Assembly (NCBI GenBank): GCA_003577315.1
Contig: QEVK01000015.1
Location: 1 to 64,000, forward strand
Source of the DNA: Hyphomicrobiales bacterium
Lineage (GTDB): Bacteria; Pseudomonadota; Alphaproteobacteria; Rhizobiales; Rhizobiaceae
Direction of reading: 5' to 3'
Length of the DNA stretch: 64,000 nt
The position numbers and the translations under genes are program-made. How positions within the stretch are numbered: position 1 is the first letter of the stretch; each line of letters begins with the position of its first letter. Shown piece by piece: positions 7,207 through 15,142 of the stretch. The notes beneath the pieces are model-generated. The model had not been told where the DNA came from and did not search any database. It saw only the letters and a program-made list of their open reading frames with translations.

Positions 7207-7989
7207 TTGGATCTTGGGATCAGGGGAAGAAGGGCCATCGTCTGCGGCGGTTCGCGCGGGCTCGGCCGCGGTTGCGCCGAGAAGCTGGCGGAGGCCGGCG
7301 TCGACCTCGTCCTCGTTGCGCGCAGGCAGGAGCTGCTCGAAGAGGCGGCGCAGGCTATCGCGCAGGCTCATGGCGTCGACGTCGTTGCCGTTTCTGCCGA
7401 CGTGACCACGGCCGAAGGACGCGCGAAGGCGCTCGAGGCGGCTCCGCAGCCCGACATCCTGGTCAACAATGCCGGCGGCCCGCCGCCCGGAATGTGGCAC
7501 GACTGGACGGAAAAGGAGTGGGAGGCCGCGATCGGGGCCAACATGCTGTCGCCGATCCTGTTCATCACGGCGGTGCTGCCGGGCATGATCGAGCGCCGCT
7601 GGGGGCGGATCGTCAACATCACCTCCAGCTCGGTCAAGGCGCCGATAGCCGCGCTCGGCCTTTCGGGGGCGGCGCGCAGCGGCCTGACCGGCTTCGTCGC
7701 CGGCACGTCGCGGCAGGTGGCGCAGCACGGCGTCACCATCAACAACCTGCTGCCCGGCCAGCACGAGACCGACCGCATCACCTCGCTGATGGAGAACACC
7801 GCCCGCACCAGGGGCATTCCGGTCGATCAGGTGCGCGCCGACGCCTATGCCATGAACCCCGCCCGCCGCTTCGGCACCATCGAGGAGTTCGGCGCGGCCT
7901 GCGCGTTCCTGTGCAGCGTCCATGCCGGCTATATAGTCGGGCAGAACCTTCTGATCGATGGCGGGGCTGTTAATTCGACGATGGGCTGA
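7207..7989 (+). CDS. Atypical short-chain dehydrogenase/reductase (SDR)
   Basis: A 260-residue SDR starting at TTG 7207, chosen because AGGAG lies six bases upstream. It has the NAD(P) motif GGSRGLGRG (14-22), NNAG (87-90), the catalytic-serine segment NITSSS (137-142) and the C-terminal IDGG. The YxxxK pair is not there: the aligned segment LGLSGAARSGLTGF has Ser153 and Arg157 instead. A known SDR branch shares this change, often annotated as 3-oxoacyl-ACP reductase-like, and its chemistry is unclear. It opens the catabolic island, 216 bp before the FAD-linked dehydrogenase. It may act as a hydroxyacid or ketoacid dehydrogenase, or may no longer be an oxidoreductase. Confidence 0.85.
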   Translation: MDLGIRGRRAIVCGGSRGLGRGCAEKLAEAGVDLVLVARRQELLEEAAQAIAQAHGVDVVAVSADVTTAEGRAKALEAAPQPDILVNNAGGPPPGMWHDWTEKEWEAAIGANMLSPILFITAVLPGMIERRWGRIVNITSSSVKAPIAALGLSGAARSGLTGFVAGTSRQVAQHGVTINNLLPGQHETDRITSLMENTARTRGIPVDQVRADAYAMNPARRFGTIEEFGAACAFLCSVHAGYIVGQNLLIDGGAVNSTMG

Positions 7990-8205
7990 CCGCGCCCGCG
8001 CCGGTCGGTCCGCTCTTTTCCCCCTGGTTCTCGCGGGCCGCGCCGGCGGAGAACGCTTCGCCTGTCCGCGGGCCGGCTTTCGTTCCGCCCATGTCGGCGA
8101 CATGCCCGTGATCTCTCCCATCGTTCTCGAATGAGTTCGAATGGCAATCATGGTCGAAATCGATGTATCACGGCAATCGTCGCAAACCCCGATGCAAGGC
8201 AGACG

Positions 8206-9630
8206 ATGGACCCGCAGCCTGTCAACGACTTCCTCCGGCGCCTGGAATCAACGGTCGGAGCCGCCAACGTCCTCACCGACGACGGCGACCTGGCGCCCTA
8301 TCTCGTGGACGCCCGGCGGCGATACAAGGGTTCGGCCCTTTGCGTCGTCCGTCCCGCTTCCACGCAGGAGGTGTCCCGGATCCTGGCGCTGTGCCACGAG
8401 GCCGGCGTCGCCGTGGTGCCGCAGGGCGGCAATACCGGCATGTGCGGCGGGGCAACGCCGCATGCCGACCATACCTCGATCGTGCTCGCGCTCGGCCGGA
8501 TGAACCGGGTGCGCGAGATCGATCCGCTGAACGGCACGATCTCGGTCGATGCCGGTTGCACGCTGGCCGCGGTGCGGGCCGCCGCCGCCGCCGCCGGCCA
8601 GCTGTTTCCGATGTCGCTCGGCAGCGAAGGCAGCTGCCAGATCGGCGGCAACATCGCGACCAATGCCGGCGGCACGGCCGTCCTGCGCTACGGGCCGATG
8701 CGCGACCTCGTCCTCGGCATCGAGGCCGTCATGCCCGACGGCCGCATCGTCAACGCGATGAAGGCGCTGCGCAAGGACAATACCGGCTACGCGCTCAAGC
8801 ACCTGTTCATCGGCTCGGAAGGCACGCTCGGCGTCATCACCGGCGCCGTCCTCAAGCTGTTCGCCTCGACGGCGGCCGACGCGGTGGCGCTGGTCGGGCT
8901 CGGCGACATCGACGCGGCGCTGTCCCTTCTCCACCACATGCAGGCGCGCGCCGGCGGCCGCCTGACCAATTTCGAGGTCATCTCGGGCGGCGAGTACGAG
9001 CTGGTCATGAAGCTGCCGAAGGGGCTGCACGACCCGCTCACGGCGCGCCATCCGTGGGTGGCGATCGTCGAGCTGACCGATTCCGACCCGGAGGCGGCTC
9101 TCGACGACGAGCTCGCGACCATCGTGCACGAGGCGATGGAGAACGGCACGGTGCAGGACGCCGTGCTCGCCAACAGCAAGGCGCAGGCGGAGCTGATCTG
9201 GGCGATCCGCCACTCGGTGACGGAGGCCAACATCAATGCCGGCCTGTCCTTCTCCCACGACACCTCGGTGCCCGTCTCGCAGGTGCCGGCCTTCGTCCGC
9301 GACGTGGAACGGCGGATCACCGAGCGCTTCCCCGCCGCCCTGCCGGTCTTCGTCGGCCATGTCGGCGACGGCAACATCCATGCCGTGGTCGTGGTGCCGC
9401 GCGACAGCGCCGAGGCGCAGGACGTCGAGGCGACCGCGGCCGCGATCAACGCCGTCGTCGACGAGGTTGCGATCTCCCTCGGCGGCTCGATCAGCGCCGA
9501 GCATGGCATCGGCCGCTCGAACCGGGCGCGGCTGCGCGCCTATCTCGATCCCGCCGACCTCGCGCTGATGCGGGACATCAAGGGTCTCTTCGACCCGAAG
9601 GGCCTGATGAATCCCGGCGTCCTGTTCTGA
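8206..9630 (+). CDS. FAD-binding 2-hydroxyacid dehydrogenase (GlcD/D-2-hydroxyglutarate dehydrogenase type)
   Basis: A 474-residue flavoprotein of the FAD_binding_4 plus FAD-oxidase_C architecture. The FAD site is visible as PQGGNTGMCGG and GGNIATNAGG. The C-terminal half carries HVGDGNIHAVV, SAEHGIGRSN and DPKGLMNPG, all typical of D-lactate, glycolate and D-2-hydroxyglutarate dehydrogenases. The ATG at 8206 (MDPQPVNDFL) matches the family start; an open extension upstream is not protein-like. It would oxidise a 2-hydroxyacid to a 2-oxoacid, passing electrons to a quinone or cytochrome carrier. It lies between the SDR and the MBL-fold hydrolase in the same direction. Confidence 0.9.
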   Translation: MDPQPVNDFLRRLESTVGAANVLTDDGDLAPYLVDARRRYKGSALCVVRPASTQEVSRILALCHEAGVAVVPQGGNTGMCGGATPHADHTSIVLALGRMNRVREIDPLNGTISVDAGCTLAAVRAAAAAAGQLFPMSLGSEGSCQIGGNIATNAGGTAVLRYGPMRDLVLGIEAVMPDGRIVNAMKALRKDNTGYALKHLFIGSEGTLGVITGAVLKLFASTAADAVALVGLGDIDAALSLLHHMQARAGGRLTNFEVISGGEYELVMKLPKGLHDPLTARHPWVAIVELTDSDPEAALDDELATIVHEAMENGTVQDAVLANSKAQAELIWAIRHSVTEANINAGLSFSHDTSVPVSQVPAFVRDVERRITERFPAALPVFVGHVGDGNIHAVVVVPRDSAEAQDVEATAAAINAVVDEVAISLGGSISAEHGIGRSNRARLRAYLDPADLALMRDIKGLFDPKGLMNPGVLF

Positions 9631-9729
9631 GCCGATGGCCGGCGAGCCGGCGATCCGGGCCGTGGGCGCAGCCGCCGCCGACGGCGTCCCGATGCCGCGC
9701 GCTGTCGGGAGGAAGCTTCCGTCCTGATG

Positions 9730-9744
9730 TGTCATTCTATGACA
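9730..9744. promoter_or_regulatory. Palindrome TGTCAT-tct-ATGACA upstream of the hydrolase operon
   Basis: A perfect 6-3-6 inverted repeat about 95 bp before the start of the MBL-fold gene. A closely related 15-mer (TGTCATCTGATAACA) covers the start of the iclR gene at 22572-22586. This makes it a candidate operator of that regulator; binding is inferred. Confidence 0.45.
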
Positions 9745-9837
9745 TGTATTTTGCAGGTTGGCAGATGTGGAGCGCCATGCTAGCCTTCAAAGGATACAGA
9801 CCTTCAGGATGGAGCGGCTTCCGGCCGTTGGTGGATC

Positions 9838-10731
9838 GTGGCGACCAGGTTTCAGTTGGGTGACGTGACCATCACGCGCGTCGAGGAGGTTCTGGAGAAG
9901 GGCTTCCGCCGGGAAATGCTGTTTCCGGGCATAGATCTGGCGATTTATGACGAGCACCCGGTCCTGCGCGACTTCTACGACGCCGAAAGCGGCCAGGTCT
10001 GGTCGAGCATCCATTCCTGGCTGGTGCAGGCCAACGGCCTGAATATCCTCGTCGACACCTGCTCCGGCAACGGCAAGGCGAGAGCCCTGCCGCGCTTTCA
10101 GCGGTTCCACATGCTGAACCTGCCGTTCATGGAAAATCTCGGCAGGACCGGGCTGAAGGCGGAAGACATCGACATCGTCTTCTGCACGCATCTGCATATC
10201 GACCATGTCGGCTGGAACACGCGGCGCGAGGGCGACCGTTGGGTGCCGGCCTTTCCGAACGCGCGCTATGTGTTCGGGCGCAGGGAGTTCGCGCACTGGA
10301 CGGAAGGGGAGGGGCCGCGGATCTTTCCCGAGAACGTGGCGGTGATCGAGGACAGCGTCCTGCCGGTCGTGGAGGCGGGGCTGGTGGATTTCGTCGACGA
10401 CGGCGACGAAATCGCACCGGGATTGAGGGTGGAGGCGGCGCCCGGCCATACGCCGACGCAGCTGATCCTGAAGCATGACCGGCCGGGAAGCGCATTCGTC
10501 ATCTCGGCCGACTGCATCCACCAGCCGGTGCAGGTCTATGCGCCGCACCTGAATTCCTGCTTCTGCGAGGATCAGGAATCGGCCCGCACCACGCGGCGGG
10601 CATTGCTGGATCATTGCGCCGATACCGGCGCGCTGCTCCTGCCGATGCATTTCGGCCCGCCCCATGCCGGGCGGGTCAAGCGGACGGGCAGCGGTTTCGC
10701 CTTCGAGTCCGGGGCGGCGGCGCCTGCGTGA
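9838..10731 (+). CDS. Metallo-beta-lactamase-fold hydrolase
   Basis: A 297-residue MBL-fold protein starting at GTG. The zinc-binding motif is THLHIDHVGW (117-126). A later histidine lies in GHTPTQ and a metal aspartate in SADCIHQP, followed by MHFGPPHAG. The whole sequence resembles the lactonase/quorum-quenching-like group. In this context it is more likely to open a lactone or thioester during catabolism. It is first in a run of five plus-strand genes (MBL, hydro-lyase large and small subunits, lyase, alpha/beta-hydrolase). Its exact substrate is unknown. Confidence 0.85.
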   Translation: MATRFQLGDVTITRVEEVLEKGFRREMLFPGIDLAIYDEHPVLRDFYDAESGQVWSSIHSWLVQANGLNILVDTCSGNGKARALPRFQRFHMLNLPFMENLGRTGLKAEDIDIVFCTHLHIDHVGWNTRREGDRWVPAFPNARYVFGRREFAHWTEGEGPRIFPENVAVIEDSVLPVVEAGLVDFVDDGDEIAPGLRVEAAPGHTPTQLILKHDRPGSAFVISADCIHQPVQVYAPHLNSCFCEDQESARTTRRALLDHCADTGALLLPMHFGPPHAGRVKRTGSGFAFESGAAAPA

Positions 10732-10790
10732 CGTTGCTTTTCGCCAGGCCTTCCCGGTCGAGGGTTCCCAGTTTGCAAGGATAGGGAAAG

Positions 10791-12047
10791 ATGGGTTTCA
10801 CGATTACGGAAAAGATTCTGGCGCGCGTGTCAGGCAAGGACAGCGTCCGCGCCGGCGACGAGGTCATGGCCAAGCCCGACTATGTGATAGCCTACGATTT
10901 CCCCGGCTATACGGATGTCTATTTCCGCCAGATGAAGGAGGATTTCGGCATCGAGCGGGTCGTCGAGCCGGACCGCTACGCCATCTTCATCGACCATATG
11001 GTGCCGGCGACCTCGCCCAAGGAAGAGGAGCTGCACATCGTCACGCGCAACTGGTGCGCGCAGAACGATGTGCCGCTCTATGAGCGGCGCGGCATCGGCC
11101 ATCAGGTGGCGTCGGAGGTCGGCTACGCCGTGCCGGGCGCCTTCGTGGTGCATTTCGACGGCCATATCAGCCAGCTCGGCACGTTCGGCACGCTGGCCAT
11201 GGGCGTGCGGCACGGCCTGCTGGAGGCCTTCGTGCGCGAGCGCATCTCGATCCGCGTCCCGCGCACGGTACGGGTCAATCTCACGGGCACGTTGCAGAAG
11301 GGCGTCATGGCGCGCGACGTGTTCCATCATCTGGTGCGCACCATGGGGCCGGCCTCCTGCCGCTTCCAGGTGCTGGAGATAGGCGGTCCGGCGCTCGACC
11401 AGATCTCGATGGAAGGTTTGCAGACGATCACCGGGCTCGCCATGTTCACCGGCGCGATCACGGCCATCGTCAATCCGGACAAGGAACGGCTGGACTATGC
11501 CCTTTCGCGCGCCAGGAAGACGCTGGAGCCGGTCTTCAGCGATCCGGACGCCAGTTATTCGACCGTCTACGAAATCGATCTCGACAATCTCGAGCCGCTG
11601 GTGGTGATCCCGCCGACGCCGGCGAACTCGCGCAACCTGTCGGAATTCCTGGGTCTGGAGATCAATGCCGGCTATCTCGGCTCCTGCGCCTCGGGCAGGC
11701 TCGACGATCTGCGGATCGCGGCGAAGATACTGGAAGGGCGACAGGTCAAGCCCGGCTTCCAGCTGAACGTGGTGCCGACCAGCCAGGAGATCATGGCGGC
11801 CGCGGGCCGCGAGGGCTTGATCTCGACGCTGGTCGAGGCCGGCGCCTTCGTGTCCTCGCCCTCCTGCGACTATTGCTTCGGCCGTATCGCGACGATGACG
11901 GAGAAGCAGCGTGCGGTGTCGACCGGCACGCTCAATGTGCGCGGCCGCATGGGCAGCCCGGATTCGGAGATCTATCTGTGCAGCGCGGCGACGGTCGCGG
12001 CCTCGGCGATCGAGGGTGCGTTGGCCGATCCCCGCAAATATCTGTGA
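10791..12047 (+). CDS. Aconitase-family hydro-lyase, large subunit (LeuC/DmdA-like)
   Basis: A 418-residue protein of the 3-isopropylmalate dehydratase large-subunit family. The three [4Fe-4S] cysteines are in place: Cys299 in GYLGSCASGR, and Cys359 and Cys362 in SPSCDYCFG. FIDHMVPA (67-74) and GTFGTLAMG are further family landmarks. It pairs with the small subunit 10 bp downstream. With a PEP-mutase/ICL-family lyase next, the order matches dimethylmaleate hydratase (DmdA, DmdB) plus 2,3-dimethylmalate lyase of clostridial nicotinate fermentation. It therefore probably hydrates or dehydrates a branched dicarboxylic acid rather than making leucine, since no leuB or leuA is nearby. The substrate remains inferred. 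Confidence 0.88.
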   Translation: MGFTITEKILARVSGKDSVRAGDEVMAKPDYVIAYDFPGYTDVYFRQMKEDFGIERVVEPDRYAIFIDHMVPATSPKEEELHIVTRNWCAQNDVPLYERRGIGHQVASEVGYAVPGAFVVHFDGHISQLGTFGTLAMGVRHGLLEAFVRERISIRVPRTVRVNLTGTLQKGVMARDVFHHLVRTMGPASCRFQVLEIGGPALDQISMEGLQTITGLAMFTGAITAIVNPDKERLDYALSRARKTLEPVFSDPDASYSTVYEIDLDNLEPLVVIPPTPANSRNLSEFLGLEINAGYLGSCASGRLDDLRIAAKILEGRQVKPGFQLNVVPTSQEIMAAAGREGLISTLVEAGAFVSSPSCDYCFGRIATMTEKQRAVSTGTLNVRGRMGSPDSEIYLCSAATVAASAIEGALADPRKYL

Positions 12048-12057
12048 GGGTTGAGCG

Positions 12058-12570
12058 ATGAGCCTGCAAAATCTGCGCGGTCGGGTGGCCTTCATCTTCG
12101 ACGAGATCAACTTCGACGTCGACCAGATCGTCGGCGTCAAGAACATCAAGATCACCGACATCAACGAACTGGCCTCGGTGGCCATGCAAAGCTACGACCC
12201 GGACTTCCGCGACAAGGTGAAGCCGGGCGACATTCTCGTCGGCAACCACAATTTCGGTTACGGCCACCCGCATTATCCGCCGATGAAGGCGATGCGCCAT
12301 ATGGGAATCGCGGGCGTCGTCGCGGAATCCTTCTCGCCCGGCTACTGGCGGGGCGAGATGACGCAAGGGTTTCCGCAGGCGAACTGCCCCGGCATCATGG
12401 ACCTCGTCGAGCGCTGGGACGAGATCGAGGTCGACTGGGACAGGAACGAGGTCCGTAACCTGACCAAGGGCACGTCGCTGCCGATCGAGCCCCTTTCCTA
12501 CGCCGACCGCGAGATGCTCGATGCCGGGGGTCTCATCGGCTACCTCAAGCGCCCCGCACCAGCTTCCTGA
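12058..12570 (+). CDS. Aconitase-family hydro-lyase, small subunit (LeuD/DmdB-like)
   Basis: A 170-residue swivel domain of the LeuD family. KPGDILVGNHNFGYGHPHYPP is seen here in two parts, the loop DILVGNHNFGYG and the GHPHYPP turn (the family usually has an N-FG-GSSREH loop). VVAESFSPGYWRG then follows. The histidine-proline version of the substrate loop differs from isopropylmalate isomerases, pointing to another substrate. It is encoded directly after the large subunit, 10 bp apart, and together they should form the heterodimeric hydro-lyase. Confidence 0.87.
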   Translation: MSLQNLRGRVAFIFDEINFDVDQIVGVKNIKITDINELASVAMQSYDPDFRDKVKPGDILVGNHNFGYGHPHYPPMKAMRHMGIAGVVAESFSPGYWRGEMTQGFPQANCPGIMDLVERWDEIEVDWDRNEVRNLTKGTSLPIEPLSYADREMLDAGGLIGYLKRPAPAS

Positions 12571-12583
12571 AAGGACAAGGACG

Positions 12584-13474
12584 ATGCCCAGGACCAATGG
12601 CGACTATAAACAGCGCGTGCTGAACCAGAAAACGGTGTGGGCGGCCGGCGCGTTCGACGCCCTTTCGGCGCTCTATATCCAGAAGGCCGGCTTCGACGCG
12701 GTGATGACGTCCGGCTTCGGCGTGTCGGCCTCTTTCCTCGGCATGCCCGATGCCGAGCTCTACACCATGTCGGAGAACCTGACGGTGGTGCGCAACGTCG
12801 CCAATGTGGTGAATATCCCGCTGATCGCCGACATCGACACCGGCTACGGCAACGCCATCAACGCCATGCGCACGGTTCGCGAATTCGAGGCGGCCGGCTG
12901 CTCCGCAGTCATCATGGAAGACCAGGTTTCGCCGAAACGTTGCCCGATCTGTGTCGGCGGCGTGGCGACGATTCCGGTCGACGAAGCGGTCGGCAAGATT
13001 TCCGCCGCCGTCGAGGCCCGCACCAATCCCGACATGCTGATCATCGCGCGCACCGACGCGGCGACCGAGGAGGAGGCGATCCATCGCGGCAAGGCCTATG
13101 TGGCGGCCGGCGCGGACGTGATCCAGCCGATCAGCAAGTGCTTCAGCTCGATCGAGGGCCTGCGGGCGATGCGCGAGGCGGTCGGCGTCCCGCTGTCGTT
13201 GCAGATACTCGGCTGGCTGGAAAGGGATCTGCAGCCCAGGGACATCGAGAGCGTGGCCGGCATGGCGACCTTCGCGCTGGTGCCGTTGATGACCGCGGCC
13301 AGGGCGATGGAGGAGAACCTGACCGAACTGGCCAGGACGAAGACCGCGCGCGACCTGCCGCGTCCCGTCGCCGCGCACGATCCCTTCGTCGAGTTCATCG
13401 GCTTCAAGGAGATCGAGGCGAGGCAGCTCAAATATCTGCCCGACGTGCCGAAGAGCGCCTGGAAGGCCGCCTGA
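12584..13474 (+). CDS. PEP mutase/isocitrate lyase family carbon-carbon lyase (2,3-dimethylmalate-lyase-like)
   Basis: A 296-residue TIM-barrel protein. Landmarks are WAAGAFDALSA (19-29), the metal-binding DIDTGYGNA (83-91) and MEDQ (111-114). Next comes the catalytic loop SPKRCPICVGG, where isocitrate and methylisocitrate lyases have K-(K/R)-C-G-H. Cys120 is kept but Gly-His is replaced by Pro-Ile, close to an extra cysteine. IIARTDA and the C-terminal barrel are intact. The reaction would be retro-Claisen cleavage of a substituted malate to pyruvate and a carboxylic acid, fed by the preceding hydro-lyase. Methylisocitrate or oxaloacetate cleavage cannot be excluded. Confidence 0.85.
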   Translation: MPRTNGDYKQRVLNQKTVWAAGAFDALSALYIQKAGFDAVMTSGFGVSASFLGMPDAELYTMSENLTVVRNVANVVNIPLIADIDTGYGNAINAMRTVREFEAAGCSAVIMEDQVSPKRCPICVGGVATIPVDEAVGKISAAVEARTNPDMLIIARTDAATEEEAIHRGKAYVAAGADVIQPISKCFSSIEGLRAMREAVGVPLSLQILGWLERDLQPRDIESVAGMATFALVPLMTAARAMEENLTELARTKTARDLPRPVAAHDPFVEFIGFKEIEARQLKYLPDVPKSAWKAA

Positions 13475-13549
13475 TCGCCGGCTTCCGTAGGACGGTGGAG
13501 AATGGCCGGCCTTTCGCCTGCCGTCGCAGATGCAACGCGGAGGAATCGC

Positions 13550-15142
13550 ATGGAGCGCGCCAGACCTCATTATCTGACACTCGATGGTGGCCAGATCAGG
13601 TTGTGGCGCAGGGGCGAGGGGGCCGATCTCGTCGTCGTCGGCGGCCTGACGCTCGCTGCCGAGGCGCTCGCAAACCGCCTTGCCGCGCTCAATCCGGGGT
13701 GGCGCGTGACGGCGATCGAATTGCCGGGGATAGGCGGGTCCACGCCGCTCGCCCCCGTCACGGTCGAGGCCGTCGCGTCCACCGTCGGGAAGGCGATCGA
13801 GCTGGCCGGTTTCGGCGATTTCGTCCTTGTGGCCCACCAGCTGGCTGCCGGGCTCCTGCCGCTCCTCTGGAAGTCGTTGGGCGAGCGCGTCCGCACGGTC
13901 GCCGTCGGCGGCGGCTGGGCCGGACGCTGGAAGGAGACGGTCGGGGGCGACCTCGACATCGCCCCGCGGCAGGACGGCGCGCACCTGAACATGCTGTGGC
14001 ATCATCTGCGCGACCGCCAGCTCTTGCGGCCGGACAACCCGCATATGCCGGCGAAGGATGGCGACATCATCTCCGGGGCGGATGAGCTGAGCCAGACCTT
14101 CGTCGCCGCCGCGACGAGACCGGAAGCCTATGCCGGGCTGTGGAAGACGTGCCTCGACGCGCAGCCTTCCGCCGCGCCGGAAGGCTGTATCTGCGTCGAC
14201 ACGCTTTCCGATGTCTGCGCCGCGCTCGAGGGCATCGATCTTCCGGCGGGCGGCGTCGCCCTGCCGAAGGCCGCGGCATTGCCGGGCAAGGCCGTGTGGC
14301 ACGAGGCGGTGCAGACGAGGCGCGGGCTGGTCCATCTTCGTCGCTGCGGCGGGGAGGGCACGCCCCTGCTGGTGATACCGACCGGGGGCGGATCGTCGGC
14401 GCAGTTCGAGCCGGTGGTGACGGGATTGGCGGAAGGGCGGCAGGTTTTCTCCGTCGACTATTTCGGCAACGGACTTTCCGAGAAGCTCGACCGCGACGTG
14501 ACCGTCGCCATGCTGGCGGACGACATGGCCGCCCTGATCGAGGCCATGGGATTCGACCGCGTCGATATATGGGGCTCGCATACGGGTTCGCTGGTCGGGC
14601 TTGAGCTCGCGGTCCGCCGTCCGGAGCTCGTGCGCAAGGCGGTGCTGGAAGGGCCGGTGTTCATCGACCCGGATTTCCAGGCCGATCTGCTCGACAATTA
14701 TTTCCCCCGCATCGTGCCGGATAAATGGGGTCTTCACCTGCAACTGATCTGGCACTGGCGGCGCGACATGTTCATGTATTGGCCGTGGTATCGGGTCGAC
14801 CGCGCGGCGGCGCGCGATCTCGGCGTGCCGAGCGCCGAAGACCTGCATCTTTACGCGGTGGGCATTCTGGAAAGCGGCCCCACCTACGACCAGGCCTATC
14901 GTTCGGCCTTCAAGTACGACACGGCAAGCCGCCTGCCGCTGCTGAAGCGTCCGGCGCTCATCTGCGCGGGGCCGAACGACATGCTGGTCAACGGCGTGGA
15001 GGAGTCCGAAAAGCTCAAGGTGCCGGGGGTGCGCACGACCCTGACGCCGACCACGGTGTGGTGGCCCGCGCCCGAGCCGGACGCCGCCGCGGCCACGCTC
15101 GTCCTTTACGACGATTATCTCAGGGACGAGGCGGGCGTCTGA
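13550..15142 (+). CDS. Double-domain alpha/beta-hydrolase-fold protein with altered nucleophile positions
   Basis: A 530-residue protein made of two hydrolase-fold halves. The start at 13550 has GGAGG six bases upstream. Half one (1-240) has an elbow-like segment VAHQLAAG (94-101) and no serine there. Half two (about 250-530) begins with a repeated fold start (LVHLRRCGGEGTPLLVI), then DYFGNGLS and the elbow IWGSHTGS. Here the residue at the nucleophile site is His344, not Ser. A later ICAGPNDMLV is the strand carrying the acid. The chemistry is therefore uncertain: it could be a C-C hydrolase, an esterase-like or a non-hydrolytic fold. Its end overlaps by 28 bp the oppositely oriented FAD gene. 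Confidence 0.8.
   Translation: MERARPHYLTLDGGQIRLWRRGEGADLVVVGGLTLAAEALANRLAALNPGWRVTAIELPGIGGSTPLAPVTVEAVASTVGKAIELAGFGDFVLVAHQLAAGLLPLLWKSLGERVRTVAVGGGWAGRWKETVGGDLDIAPRQDGAHLNMLWHHLRDRQLLRPDNPHMPAKDGDIISGADELSQTFVAAATRPEAYAGLWKTCLDAQPSAAPEGCICVDTLSDVCAALEGIDLPAGGVALPKAAALPGKAVWHEAVQTRRGLVHLRRCGGEGTPLLVIPTGGGSSAQFEPVVTGLAEGRQVFSVDYFGNGLSEKLDRDVTVAMLADDMAALIEAMGFDRVDIWGSHTGSLVGLELAVRRPELVRKAVLEGPVFIDPDFQADLLDNYFPRIVPDKWGLHLQLIWHWRRDMFMYWPWYRVDRAAARDLGVPSAEDLHLYAVGILESGPTYDQAYRSAFKYDTASRLPLLKRPALICAGPNDMLVNGVEESEKLKVPGVRTTLTPTTVWWPAPEPDAAAATLVLYDDYLRDEAGV

Noticed and set aside
10791..12570. Leucine biosynthesis leuCD
   Set aside because: No leuA or leuB is near, the substrate loop differs, and the genes are followed by a lyase in a catabolic context.
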